A stretch of DNA of 64,000 nt from Bradyrhizobium sp. sBnM-33 (GCF_032917945.1 NZ_CP136624.1:3906001-3970000), one strand, 5' to 3'. Counted from the first letter of the stretch, positions 45,121 through 53,747 are shown. Notes: generated from the letters alone by a model not told the origin. Translations and numbers: made by a program.

Positions 45121-45333
45121 ATGACGAAGGCCTACGAAGTCGAATGCGTCGCGTTTACGCGAGACATCCGTGCGCTCTTGGCTAAAAGACAGATTTCGCC
45201 GCCGATGGCCCAAGTCGTCTTGATCAACACGCTAGTCGCGATGATTAAGCATTTGAGAAAAAAAGACACGATGGAAGAGGCTGCGGAGGATTTGGTTCGC
45301 ACGCTGCAACGGGCGATCTCGAAATCTCACTAA
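45121..45333 (+). CDS. Small helical hypothetical protein
   Basis: A 70-residue protein: 'MTKAYEVECVAFTRDIRALL', 'QVVLINTLVAMIKHLRKK' and 'AAEDLVRTLQRAI'. 'CGGAGAGAG' precedes ATG 45121. It is followed by a terminator. Confidence 0.55.
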   Translation: MTKAYEVECVAFTRDIRALLAKRQISPPMAQVVLINTLVAMIKHLRKKDTMEEAAEDLVRTLQRAISKSH

Positions 45334-45369
45334 GCCTCAACCGCTGGCTCGCCGGCTTCTGAATGGAAA

Positions 45370-45402
45370 CGGCCCCAGCCAGACGGAAAGAAGCTGGGGC
45401 CG
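45370..45402 (+). terminator. Hairpin of the 'cggcccca' family
   Basis: 'cggccccagc' (45370-45379) pairs with 'gctggggccg' (45393-45402), 36 nt after the stop of the 45121 gene. Confidence 0.6.
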
Positions 45403-45531
45403 CCTTCCTCCGGGGCGGGGCTTGGGGGCAAGTCCCCCGGAAGCTATGAAATGACTCCCCCAGCAGGCGCATGTTCCTCAGGTCTTGCCGCTTTCCCGAT
45501 CAGTCTCAGCTAAAGACGCGGAAATAAGAAA

Positions 45532-45567
45532 CGGCCCCAACTTGCGCTGGAAACGTAGCTGGGGCCG
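45532..45567. terminator. Second 'cggcccca' hairpin
   Basis: 'cggcccca' (45532-45539) pairs with 'tggggccg' (45560-45567). The surrounding sequence partly repeats that of 45362-45440 ('cccggaagc..atgactccc' versus 'cccgggagcgacggaatcga'). Confidence 0.5.
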
Positions 45568-45777
45568 CCACTTTCTCCCGGTTTGACTCCACAATCCCCC
45601 GGGAGCGACGGAATCGACTCTTAGCGAGGTTGGAGGTTCCCAAGGACGGGCCGGTGGGGCTCATTGATCTTCCGCGTTCTGTTCATTGGGCAGACGTTGC
45701 CACGTTTTCCCGCTTCTATTGGCCCGCCAGATGGGTACCCACTACTCCGTCTGGCAATTTGAAATGGGAATACTTTG

Positions 45778-45815
45778 ATGGCCTCGGCGCAGAACCTCGC
45801 GCTGAGGCCATTTTT
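45778..45815. terminator. Terminator between convergent units
   Basis: 'atggcctcggcgc' pairs with 'gcgctgaggccat' (one mismatch), followed by 'ttttta'. It lies downstream of the minus-strand zinc-finger gene and could serve both strands. Confidence 0.65.
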
Positions 45816-45859
45816 ATTCTGGGCCGATCACCTCGTACTCAAACGCCACGCCCTCCGGC

Positions 45860-46054
45860 TCAGTGCCGGTAGCCGTCCTCGTCGTCGAGCACCGTCTTGA
45901 AGCCGGGCGGCAGCCGAGGCCGCTCGCCCTCGGCCGGCGAATTGCAGGTCGGGCAGGGGACACCAGCACCGCCGCAGCCGTGCTCACCTTCCCGTGGCTG
46001 GTCCGGATGGTTCTCACAGACCCAGCCGCTACACTCGCAGAGCAAGCATTTCAT
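45860..46054 (-). CDS. Small Cys-rich zinc-binding protein
   Basis: 'MKCLLCECSGWVCENHPDQP' and 'CGGAGVPCPTCN' form a four-to-seven-Cys knuckle, then 'PRLPPGFKTVLDDEDGY'. Start at ATG 46054, which overlaps or abuts the upstream broken gene. The family is frequent in Bradyrhizobium; role unknown. Confidence 0.7.
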   Translation of the reverse strand: MKCLLCECSGWVCENHPDQPREGEHGCGGAGVPCPTCNSPAEGERPRLPPGFKTVLDDEDGYRH

Positions 46055-46347
46055 CAGGCGATCCTGTACGCCTGGGCTCTCTTGACCCGTGGCATAATAT
46101 CTGGGTTCGGCTTGCCGGCGGTCAATGCGCGCGCAGCATTCCAATCCGCGCGCGTGCATCAGGAAGTCCCGGCCTTCAGCGCCGCCGATCAGGCAATGAA
46201 TAGCCGCTTGCCATTCGGGCCGTTCTGTTCGGCCTTTGGCAGCTTCGTGATGTTGTCCGCTGCATCCTTCAAGGTGACGAGGGATCGTCCCCGCGGAAGC
46301 GGAATCGGGTCTTCAAACGGTGTGGACCAGGGCCAGGAAACCTTCAA
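46055..46347 (-). pseudogene. Frameshifted conserved protein upstream of the zinc protein
   Basis: TTG 46347 gives 'MKVSWPWSTPFEDPIPLP' and 'GRSLVTLKDAADNITKLPKA'. One base missing after 'EQNGP' hides 'EWQAAIHCLIGGAEGRDFLM', the expected helical half. It resembles a rhizobial family with 'LKDAG.YI.KLP'. Likely in an operon with the 45860 gene. Confidence 0.55.
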
Positions 46348-46374
46348 AAGAACAGGAGCAGCGGAATTTCTTGC

Positions 46375-46548
46375 TCAGGCGGTCCAAGTGCGATCTCCGC
46401 ACTGCAGGCATTCAAACATTTGAATCACAACTCCGCTTTCAGATTCCACGATCGTCCGGACGAGAGTGAGCTTTCCTCCGCAGAAACGGCAGTCATAGTT
46501 TGATTGGTGGTGAACAGTGGCAATCTTCTCAGCTCGAAATAGCTCCAT
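46375..46548 (-). CDS. Small zinc-ribbon protein
   Basis: A 57-residue protein with 'DCRFCGGKLTLVRTI' and 'MFECLQCGDRTW', two CxxC knuckles about 28 residues apart. Start at ATG 46548. Intact. Confidence 0.65.
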   Translation of the reverse strand: MELFRAEKIATVHHQSNYDCRFCGGKLTLVRTIVESESGVVIQMFECLQCGDRTWTA

Positions 46549-46968
46549 GACGGGCGCCACCCTCGAGTTAGGATACGGAGCATCGGTTTCGGTAGCTTAC
46601 GGCGCCGTTGTCTTACGGGAGGGCGGCTCCGGCTCGGACGTTGGGAGTGCGCGTTCCGGAGCCGTCCTCTTGCGCGCCTGCCCGAGCGCAGAATCTACGC
46701 TGGGGGAAAATAAGGGCCGGGCCGGCTACTTTGTCCGCAACTCTGGCGGGGTAATCCCTTGGACACGTAAGCTGAGTGGACTTGTGTGTTCCGTTCGCCA
46801 TATCACCGTGCACCCGCACCTCAAGGATCAGCAACGATCAGAAGGGTAAATTGCGCCGGGATGCCGAGGGCGCTGGCCACCTCCAATCGCCGCCCCAGTA
46901 TCGGACTGGTTACGAATGAGACACGCAGTCGCGTGCCGGCCAAACTCAATGCTCGCCGCCTTCATACC
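46549..46968. other. No supported gene
   Basis: Open frames exist on both strands but show no recognisable product. Confidence 0.35.
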
Positions 46969-47154
46969 TCACGCTGACCACTTGTCTTTTTCGCGTCTGG
47001 CCTCGTCCTCGTTAATGCGGTCGGCGATTTCGACCGCGACGGCAGGACTCTCCGCATCTGCGATGGGAGTACCGTCCTGTGTCTTTATCTTCTGACCTTC
47101 GACATCCAAGGTAAAGTCTTCGGGCCGTAGAGGGTTCTTTGACTTCGATGTCAT
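46969..47154 (-). CDS. Conserved 61-residue hypothetical protein
   Basis: 'MTSKSKNPLRPEDFTLDVEG' with 'IKTQDGTPIADAESPAVAVE' and 'RINEDEARREKDKWSA'. I recognise the pattern from rhizobial genomes. 'GAGGAAGAC' precedes ATG 47154. Intact, function unknown. Confidence 0.7.
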   Translation of the reverse strand: MTSKSKNPLRPEDFTLDVEGQKIKTQDGTPIADAESPAVAVEIADRINEDEARREKDKWSA

Positions 47155-47339
47155 GTCTTCCTCACTGCGTCGCGCCACGCGATCATTGCTGTTGCCTAAG
47201 CTCCGCGCCAGGAAAGGTTCCTATTGCGCGAAGGAGCCGCTCCGCATTTGGCCGCAGCAAAAATAGGAACGAAAGCAGCGACTGAAAATTTCCGGAGCTT
47301 CCACAGCTATGGAGCTTCCACAGCTATAAGGAGATCATC

Positions 47340-47813
47340 ATGAAAGCATCAGCAATCGCGGTAGCATTGTTCTTTGCGCTCGGCTCAACGTTGGCTGTCG
47401 CCCAAGGTGCCGGGGGCGGCGGTGCCGGCGGAGGCGGTGCCGGGGGCGGCGGAGCTGGGGGTGCAGGCGCGGCCGGCGGGGCTGGTGCGGGTACGGCCGG
47501 TGGAGCTGGCGGCGGTACGGCCGGTGGAGCTGGCGGCGGTACGGGTGGTGGAGCTGGTGCGGGTACGGCCGGTGGAGCTGGTGCTAGTGCGGGCGGTGGA
47601 CCCGGCGCTGGTGCTGGTGGCAGCACAGCTACTGGCGGGGCGACCTCGGGAACGGGGAGGGGCACCGGCTCAGCAATGGGAACAGGGGTGGGTCAGACTG
47701 GCACCACGGGAGCCACGATGCCGCCGGGCGGCGACGGCGGCGGAGCCGCCGGTGGCGGCGGGCCTCCGACAACAAGCCAGACGGATCCCGATCGGCGTCC
47801 TCGACCCCGCTGA
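47340..47813 (+). CDS. Exported Gly/Ala-rich low-complexity protein
   Basis: 'AAGGAG' precedes ATG 47340. A signal peptide ending 'TLAVAQ' leads into about 90 residues of 'AGGGGAGGGG'- and 'GGAGAGTAGG'-like repeats, then Thr/Gly-rich sequence and a 'PDRRPRPR' end. Composition recalls PGRS-type or cell-surface proteins. The DNA is highly repetitive, so length may vary between strains. Confidence 0.65.
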   Translation: MKASAIAVALFFALGSTLAVAQGAGGGGAGGGGAGGGGAGGAGAAGGAGAGTAGGAGGGTAGGAGGGTGGGAGAGTAGGAGASAGGGPGAGAGGSTATGGATSGTGRGTGSAMGTGVGQTGTTGATMPPGGDGGGAAGGGGPPTTSQTDPDRRPRPR

Positions 47814-47851
47814 CCTCTTCGCGTAAGCGGCTGCGCCACTGCGGGCACGAG

Positions 47852-48106
47852 GTGTTGCGGATGTTCGTGACCGGCGACCCTGCGGTTGTTGGCGGAGGCG
47901 AATGCAACCGCTGCAAGACCCGGGCAAGCCTGCCGCTCGATGCCATCCGCCGGCCGCGCGACACGCCGATATGGAAGCTGGAGGCCTCCCTGAAATGTCG
48001 ATCATGCCGGAAGGGCCGCTCGGCGCCACCGGTGCGCATGGTCAAGCTGAGCGAGACGCGCAAGATCACGTCGTACAAGTGGGCGCATCCGGAAGAGGAG
48101 CGGTGA
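47852..48106 (+). CDS. Small zinc-ribbon protein, possibly N-truncated
   Basis: 'CNRCKTRASLPLDAIRRP' and 'LKCRSCRKGRSAPPVRMVKL' with 'TSYKWAHPEEER' follow a rhizobial zinc-ribbon family ('LDAIRRP.DTP.WKLEASL.CRSC'). The family usually has about 20 further N-terminal residues; an upstream 'LRHCGHEV' may be part of them. Confidence 0.65.
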   Translation: MLRMFVTGDPAVVGGGECNRCKTRASLPLDAIRRPRDTPIWKLEASLKCRSCRKGRSAPPVRMVKLSETRKITSYKWAHPEEER

Positions 48107-48145
48107 AGGGCAAGGTCACATGGTGCCGCTGCGGGCGCAAATGCC

Positions 48146-48178
48146 AAGCCCCGCCTGCTTTCACAGACGGGGCTTTTT
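48146..48178 (+). terminator. Rho-independent terminator
   Basis: 'aagccccgcctg' pairs with 'cagacggggctt' (one mismatch), followed by 'ttttta'. It lies 40 nt after the zinc-ribbon gene. Confidence 0.8.
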
Positions 48179-48290
48179 ATTTCAGAACCGCGTAGGTGAG
48201 CTTGGCATCGCTCGGTTTACGCGGTTGCCTCTCGCGAGGTCTTGAAACCTGATGCCGCGAAGGGCAGCGCAGGAACGCCGTATGAAATGG

Positions 48291-48716
48291 TCAGTTCTCA
48301 GGCCAAGTCACGTGGCCTATTCCAAGGGAATGTAGCACACATCGGTAAATGGTTCTTAAACCGGCCGGTTCCAGCTTTTTTGTCAGATACTTACGCTTTC
48401 CTTCTTGGTCACGGCCAGTGCGAATTAGGTTCAGCCGCTGAAATCCCACGGTCGCAAGCATGTCCGCCTTGACTCCCATTTCCGCGGAATCAAATGGCTC
48501 CGGCAGGGCCTCGACCAAGGTAATTTTGCAATGGTGGTCACAGACGGGTTTAGGCTCCGTGGTGCTTAGCGGAACCACCGTTATCAGCCCATCACGGCGC
48601 TTCAACCTGGGGGATATAGTTACAACTGGGCGCTTTTTCACCATCTCTGGGATGCGGAACCCGGTCGAATAGTCGCAGATTAGTATTGTCCCCGGTTCGG
48701 GGTGAAACTTCAACAT
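48291..48716 (-). CDS. PemK/MazF-family toxin-like protein
   Basis: A 141-residue SH3-like protein. 'PGTILICDYSTGFRIPEMVK' with 'KKRPVVTISPR' is the beta-1/beta-2 region, and 'DGLITVVPLSTTEP' the next strands. Family members are mRNA interferases neutralised by a small antitoxin. No antitoxin-like frame lies directly upstream or downstream, as for other solitary rhizobial members that I recall. Intact. Confidence 0.75.
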   Translation of the reverse strand: MLKFHPEPGTILICDYSTGFRIPEMVKKRPVVTISPRLKRRDGLITVVPLSTTEPKPVCDHHCKITLVEALPEPFDSAEMGVKADMLATVGFQRLNLIRTGRDQEGKRKYLTKKLEPAGLRTIYRCVLHSLGIGHVTWPEN

Positions 48717-49055
48717 GGTGCGGGTTCCAGCGAATCGAACGCTGCAATCTACACGGGCGGCCGAAATCCCGCCGTCTGTTCACCCTATCCCCACAAGACA
48801 CAGCGAGTTCAACGGGCAGGGCGAGCGCAAACAGAGAGGGGCGAGGATAGTAGTCAGGGGGTCGCGGGAGCTATCGTTTCCCAAGTTTCCACTACCAAAA
48901 AGCGCAATGCCGGCAGCAGCGGCGAGCAGGGTTGTGATTGTGTGGGGATCGAGATTCTCAAGAAGATGTGCGATCAGCAATAGGCAAAGACGAAAGCGCC
49001 TATGCCGCAAAGGTGCGCGTGCCATCGTACTTCACCCATCACCCTTCGCTGACGA
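48717..49055. other. No firm gene
   Basis: A minus-strand frame at 48780-49025 has a hydrophobic stretch but no recognisable family. Confidence 0.35.
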
Positions 49056-49215
49056 TTACCCGCGCTTTAAACAAACCTCGATCGCATAAGCACATTGCTC
49101 GCCAGCAGTGATCAATCCGCCTGTCGGCCCCTGGTAATTGACCGTGCTTACGTTGCCGCCGGCGAATACCCCTCTCTTATCCAACCGCAACCGGGGGGCG
49201 AGGGCAAGGGCAAGG
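49056..49215 (-). pseudogene. Truncated duplicate of the lipoprotein gene at 50232
   Basis: 'STVNYQGPTGGLITAGEQ' and 'CAYAIEVCLKRG' match the end of the 50232 product. The sequence just upstream (49180-49215, 'atccaaccgcaaccgg') matches the DNA upstream of that gene. The middle of the gene is therefore missing. Confidence 0.7.
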
Positions 49216-49347
49216 GCGAGGACAGTCTGGATTGGAGGGATGAAGACAGGCGGCGCTGACCTCTTTCGTTCCCCGCTCGGGGACACCGAAGGGTGCGCGC
49301 CCATCTCGCGGGAAGCCAAATCTGCCTCGGGGCCATACGCCTATGGA

Positions 49348-49844
49348 TCAGTCTCGATCATACGCAGGATGGTGCCACCGAAAGTCCGCCACGCGCATCA
49401 CATTCTCGGTATCGATGTTTTTCCAGTTCACGGTGCTCGCGTTCTGCCGCGAAAATTTAACTATCATCGACTTCTCGACTGACTCATTCCCCTTGATATC
49501 CTTAAAGGTACCCATGCCGGTGAACGACACTTCTTTGATATTAGGAAATTTGGTGAAGAGCCCCGGAACGATATCCTTTACGTGCTTTTGAAAGATAGTC
49601 TTCGTCCAGCCTTTGGTCAGCGCCCACGGGTCCATTGAGAACTGCACCTTGAGTGCATCGCCGATAACTTCGCCCTTCACGTCGGCGCGAGGTTGAGCGA
49701 TCACCGCACGGACATATTCAACCGGATCTGTTGCATTCTCGGCACTTATGGCTGGCTGAACAGGTGAGGTGGATGATTCCTTGTGGGAATTCCGAACAAG
49801 ACTACGAGGCCAATGTTGGCCAGACAAAAAACTAAAAACCTCAT
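49348..49844 (-). pseudogene. Frameshifted exported hypothetical protein
   Basis: ATG 49844 gives a signal-like 'MRFLVFCLANIGLVVLFG'. One base is missing near 49795. The body then reads 'SSTSPVQPAISAENATDP', 'DALKVQFSMDPWALTKGW' and 'FPNIKEVSFTGMGTFKDI', a mixed alpha/beta protein of about 130 residues. Function unknown. Confidence 0.55.
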
Positions 49845-49968
49845 AGGTGAGCTCCCGGTTACTTGAACCCTCTAATAAATCGAGCGGCGGCGCTCAAAGG
49901 CGCCAATCATTCTCATGGCCGCACAGATTCCGCTGAGGGGTGCTTCTTCATTTCGTGCGACCGCTCCA

Positions 49969-50172
49969 TTAGCGATGGATCACCGCGCCCTTCACCGCAG
50001 CATCTCCGGCCCCGTCGGCGACGCGTTCAGGCGTGCAATGTGTCGACGGTGGGGAGCCGCATTGTCGCGTCAGCGCTTCCCAGCCCACGCATTTGCCAGC
50101 CTTGTTGCGATAGCCTGGACCACCATTGTCGCCGCACGCGGGCAACGCGGGGTGGCTGCACAGCGCGAACAA
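49969..50172 (-). CDS. Small Cys-containing exported-type protein, N-terminus uncertain
   Basis: 'CGDNGGPGYRNKAGKCVGW' and 'LTRQCGSPPSTHCTPERV' resemble a rhizobial family with 'GGPGYR...G.CVGW......CG.PP...C'. The leader 'LALFALCSHPALP' could be a signal peptide, but a stop lies just upstream and the true start may be lost. Confidence 0.45.
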   Translation of the reverse strand: MFALCSHPALPACGDNGGPGYRNKAGKCVGWEALTRQCGSPPSTHCTPERVADGAGDAAVKGAVIHR

Positions 50173-50231
50173 GGCAAGTGAGCGGGACTAGAACCAGCGA
50201 TACTCGTCTGCCGCCGCGCATGAATCTGTCG

Positions 50232-50618
50232 CTATCTCGGTTTGACACAGGCATCAACGGCGTAGGCGCATTGCTCGCCCGCGGTAATTAAGCCGCCTGT
50301 TGGCCCTTGGTAGTTGACGGACCAGACGGCGCCGCCGGACATAACGACGTTGATCTGGCAAAATCGCCGGGATGAAACTCCGGAGAAATTTCCGTATGAG
50401 ACTGAGCCGCTTGTAACAGTCGTGCCATCGCCGGAATTGTAAGACCAAACTTCCGTTTGCCCCTCAGCCGCCTTGTTCGCGGGAGGACCCATACAAGTCA
50501 GAACCTGCTCTCTGGACATCCCAACCATCTGCGCGCGCGCGTCCTGAGCGATCTGTGCTCGCTGGATCGCGCAGCCGCCTACCGTGGCGGCGAGCGCTAC
50601 AATTGCTAAAATACGCAT
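50232..50618 (-). CDS. Outer-membrane-type lipoprotein
   Basis: From ATG 50618, 'MRILAIVALAATVGGC' ends in a lipobox (V-G-G-C). 'MSREQVLTCMGPPANKAAEG' and 'TEVWSYNSGDG' recall the SmpA/OmlA-like plan. The C-terminus is 'NYQGPTGGLITAGEQC' with 'AYAVDACVKPR'. Conserved Cys residues may form disulphides. A truncated copy lies 1 kb away at 49056. Confidence 0.75.
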   Translation of the reverse strand: MRILAIVALAATVGGCAIQRAQIAQDARAQMVGMSREQVLTCMGPPANKAAEGQTEVWSYNSGDGTTVTSGSVSYGNFSGVSSRRFCQINVVMSGGAVWSVNYQGPTGGLITAGEQCAYAVDACVKPR

Positions 50619-50773
50619 TCTGCCCTCATGCCCGGGCATATCCAACCGCAACCGGAGGACGAGGGCAAGGGGAGCACCGCAACAACCGGTGGATCGCCGC
50701 GCTTGAGCCTTTGACCCGCCGCGACTCAGGTTCTGCATCTGTCGGCGCAATCACGCGCGTGGTGGAGCTGACT

Positions 50774-51681
50774 ATGAAAATCTGCACCGTTTGCCCGCAC
50801 CAGAACGATTGCTTGAATACCGGCGCTTGCCTTGACGAACTGAATGCACCCCAGATAGCTGCTAATCAGTTTCCGGAACGCATGACTCCCGACCAGGCCA
50901 ATGACTTCATGGCGGCGCTCCGCGACGGCCGAACGTTGAGGCGCATCTGCGGCGGCGGACGTCTGGGCCCGCCGATCGCCTCGGCCAGTAAATTTCGGAA
51001 GCACTGTTCGCTGTACCCTGAATGGGGTGCGGGGGCCGAAAGATTGGCGACGGAAAATCGCAAGGCCTCCGAAAAATTGAAGGGACTGGGCGCCAGTCGA
51101 TCGGGAGAAACTCACTGCCGCAACGGGCACCCGTACGCGGTCTTTGGTTCTTTCAAAGCAAAAGACAGGCCCGAGGTACGCCCATATGAAGGGTCGGCTA
51201 TTTCGCTATTGCAAAGCTTGCAATGTGGCCTCGGGCAGAAAACCTATCCAGCCGTTGCCGCCATCAACAATCGAGAATTAAAGGACCTGCTTCGACACGG
51301 CAAAGCGCCGCACTCATTTACGACGTGGGGTGCACCAAATCGGCTGTGCAAATTTTACGCGTTCAAACAGCTTTGCGAAAACGACTCGGAGGTCAACAAC
51401 TTGGCTGCACTCAGCCTGGAGCGCCGGAAGCTGTTGCGCTCACCGTCCACAATTATCACCATTCCCAAACCGGCCATTATCAAGGCCTCAAATCTGCGAG
51501 CGCCGACGCTCACAGGCAGGGTGGCGGGACGCGCGGACGTGGTATTTTCGGCGGTAAACGAGGCGGTGTCCTCTACGAGGAAGAAAATCGCCGGATCTCA
51601 TTGGATGCCCCGGCATTCCGTGACGGTACCGGCGGGTCGAGGCTCGATAGGCTTTCGGAAGCGGATGGGATGTGGGCGTGA
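50774..51681 (+). pseudogene. Multiply frameshifted zinc-binding helix-turn-helix protein
   Basis: ATG 50774 opens 'MKICTVCPHQNDCLNTGAC' (Cys-rich), then 'MTPDQANDFMAALRDGRTL' and 'GKFRKHC'-like repeats ('SASKFRKHCSLYPEWG'), and 'THCRNGHPYAVFG'. The second half of this knuckle, 'RYCKACNVASGRKP', is one frame away. Later helices return to the first frame, and the end 'ISLDAPAFRDGTGGSRL' and 'DRLSEADGMWA' to another. At least three lesions separate parts of what I recall as a Bradyrhizobium family combining CxxC knuckles and HTH repeats. Confidence 0.5.
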
Positions 51682-51848
51682 ACGGCTTCGGAGCCGGCCA
51701 CGACTAGGCGCGCCGAGGCGCCCCCAGACTTTTCTGCAAATCAGGAGCAGCATGTCCGTGGCCTTAGCAATTCGGACCTGAGCTACAGCAAAGAGGAGCC
51801 CGCAAAAAGCCTCTCCCGAGGGGCGTAATTTCACGGCGTCCTAGCAAG

Positions 51849-52236
51849 CTATTTTTTGCAGGGCCACGCTTGTCTCAATGCAATGATCGATAGATATCTA
51901 AAGTCCTCGTGGAGCTCTTCGGGGTGGCTTTCCATATATTTGACAGCGATCATCATCGCCTGATCGCGGGTGGCACCCTTTGGCAAACAAAAGCGGGCCT
52001 CAGATGGGCAGGCTTTCGCCGATGTGCAGTAGCGTCCCGATTATTCCGCCGCAGAAGCCGTCCCAAACACCAGGATTATTTGTCGTGATCGAGTTCTTGC
52101 AGTGCTTCAGCAAGTAGTTGCCGCTTGAGTAATTGGGCTGGGCGTTTGCTTGGCACGACCACAATGCAGCAATCACTAGCGCCAGAAGGCAGCCGCTCAC
52201 AAAAGAGTAGGTGCACGCGATGCTGAGTTTGGGCAT
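51849..52236 (-). pseudogene. Frameshifted Rap1a/Tai-like exported protein
   Basis: 'MPKLSIACTYSFVSGCLLAL' is a signal peptide. 'GNYLLKHCKNSITTN' and 'GFCGGIIGTLLHIGESL' begin the Rap1a domain. In another frame 'RFCLPKGATRDQAMMIAVKY', 'MESHPEELHEDF' and 'WPC' finish it. Start to stop is 388 nt. Rap1a proteins are periplasmic immunity proteins of Serratia type VI effectors, but rhizobial homologues are mostly orphan. Confidence 0.65.
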
Positions 52237-52237
52237 T

Positions 52238-52441
52238 CTATTTCTTCGCCTTCAGCCCCAGCTCGAGCAGCCGGCGGATGGCTTCTGGGCGCGTTAGATT
52301 GGGCTCATTCTGACGGGTGATCCACCTATCAAGATTCCCTAGCGGCGCGTCTAACAAGCGGACACCAATCAATGTGCCTTTGCCGGTTGTCACCGGCCGG
52401 CCGCGCTTCTTTTTTGTGATAACACGAATTGACTTTTTCAT
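52238..52441 (-). CDS. Ribbon-helix-helix-like small protein
   Basis: A basic N-terminus ('KKSIRVITKKKRGRP') precedes 'TLIGVRLLDAPLGNLDRW' and 'NLTRPEAIRRLLELGLKAK', the beta-alpha-alpha layout of Arc/CopG-like DNA-binding proteins. It ends 1 nt before the Rap1a-like gene, so the two were probably cotranscribed. Confidence 0.65.
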   Translation of the reverse strand: MKKSIRVITKKKRGRPVTTGKGTLIGVRLLDAPLGNLDRWITRQNEPNLTRPEAIRRLLELGLKAKK

Positions 52442-52523
52442 GAATTAGAGTTAACACAAAAACGGGCCGAGGTGAAGTCGCAGCTTCACTCGCTCGGCCC
52501 TGACCCAAGCCAAGGAGCGACCC

Positions 52524-53097
52524 ATGGCCGAAGCTAGCCGCGTGCATAGCACGCCACCCCTAAGCACGTCCTTAAACAACATCGCCGAGCCGACCGCCAC
52601 CTACTGCGTCGATACCTCCCGGCGCCGATTCCTTTCCCAAGCCGCAGCGGTGACCGTTGTAGGCGCCGCCCTCGCGACGGCTCCCTCGCAGCCTGGATCG
52701 GCCGCTGTCGCCGGGCAAGCCCCTGATCCAATCCTGGAAGCCATTGAGACGCACAAAGCAACCAGTGCCAAATTGGTTTCGTGGGTCGATCGCTATGGCA
52801 GGCTCGAAGATGAGCTACCGGCGGAAAGGCGTCGCTCCGACATAAGCAACGAGGAAATAGTCGAGACTGACGATCCTAGATGGATCGAAGGAGAACGAGA
52901 GGTTGGCCTAGCCTGGAATGCCGAGACCGCTGCCGCATGGGCGCTTCTCGAAGCGCTCCCCACCAAAGGGCTTGCTGACGTTGATCGATCACGCCGTATC
53001 CTACGGCGAGAAGTGGCCGGATGACTGGCGGGTCGGCTTGCTCGAGAACATCGCCGAGGCGCTACCGCAACTCTGGCCCGAAGGAGCGTCGGCATGA
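52524..53097 (+). pseudogene. Frameshifted Tat-exported hypothetical protein
   Basis: 'SRRRFLSQAAAVTVVGAAL' is a twin-arginine signal. The mature part has 'APDPILEAIETHKATSAKL', 'RYGRLEDELPAERRRS' and 'TDDPRWIEGEREVGLAWN'. A surplus T near 52977 shifts the frame, and the original end 'IDHAVSYGEKWPDDWRVG' with 'LLENIAEALPQLW' is read to TGA 53095, which overlaps the next ATG. The premature product lacks this last helix. Function unknown; I recall the family from rhizobia. Confidence 0.65.
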
Positions 53098-53429
53098 GCG
53101 AGCATCAACTCATCACGCCGCGCCGCAACTTCCTGATCCGGGCTCTCGGCTTCACTGCCGCCGGCGTCACAATGCCGATCCCCATCGTGACGCTTGCTGA
53201 TGCCAAGGCCAGAATGGAGCACCATAAGGCCCAGCTAATGCGAGCCTGGTCCGACTACTACGCCGGTGCGAAATGCAGCGTTCAAGGCAACGAAGTCGAG
53301 CCGCACTACGTCCACCAGGACGGCGGAAGTGCCTGCCTGGTCTTCTACTGCTCGCAGGAAATGAACGAGCAGGCCCGCCGGTTCACGCTGGCGGGCCTCT
53401 GCCTTCAGGCGCTCGGTTTTATCGCCTGA
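53094..53429 (+). CDS. Tat-exported small hypothetical protein
   Basis: A 111-residue protein. 'TPRRNFLIRALGFTAAGVTM' is a twin-arginine signal. The mature chain includes 'DAKARMEHHKAQLMRAWSDY' and ends 'EQARRFTLAGLCLQALG'. It starts 4 nt inside the end of the upstream gene (ATGA), implying coupling and joint export. Confidence 0.65.
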   Translation: MSEHQLITPRRNFLIRALGFTAAGVTMPIPIVTLADAKARMEHHKAQLMRAWSDYYAGAKCSVQGNEVEPHYVHQDGGSACLVFYCSQEMNEQARRFTLAGLCLQALGFIA

Positions 53430-53437
53430 GGGCGGCC

Positions 53438-53607
53438 TTACTCTCGGCTGGTGGTCCACGCTTGCTCGCCGCAGTCGCACTTGTACATGCGAAGCGTGTA
53501 GCCGTTGCGGGGATCAAGTATTTATGAAGGAGCTTTGGCTGAATTCCGCACCGGCCGCACCGAATGGTGGGCACTTCTTGAATCTGAACAGGATTCGCGC
53601 TGATCAT
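53438..53607 (-). pseudogene. Frameshifted zinc-ribbon protein
   Basis: 'MISANPVQIQEVPTIRCGRC' and 'KLLHKY' are followed, one base off, by 'LDPRNGYTLRMYKCDCGEQ' and 'AWTTSRE'. Together they make a CxxC/CxC ribbon of about 57 residues. Length is 170 nt. Confidence 0.6.
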
Positions 53608-53747
53608 ACGCTGCACTCCGACTGGCGGGAGCACTGTAGCGTCTCTCTGTCACCGATAAATACCAAACTGACCGCGCGGTGATGGCGAACCTTAGACCTT
53701 TTGTCCGGTTCCCGACAGATCAAATTAGCCACTACTAAAATCAAATT

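Noticed and set aside
47324..47665. Minus-strand Pro/Ala-rich frame
   Set aside because: Antisense of the Gly/Ala repeats; the plus strand has the signal peptide and ribosome-binding site.
48718..48820. tRNA-like 3' end on the minus strand ('cagcgttcgattcgctg')
   Set aside because: A T-arm-like hairpin forms, but the acceptor strand does not place CCA correctly and no 5' acceptor, D-arm or anticodon arm is found.
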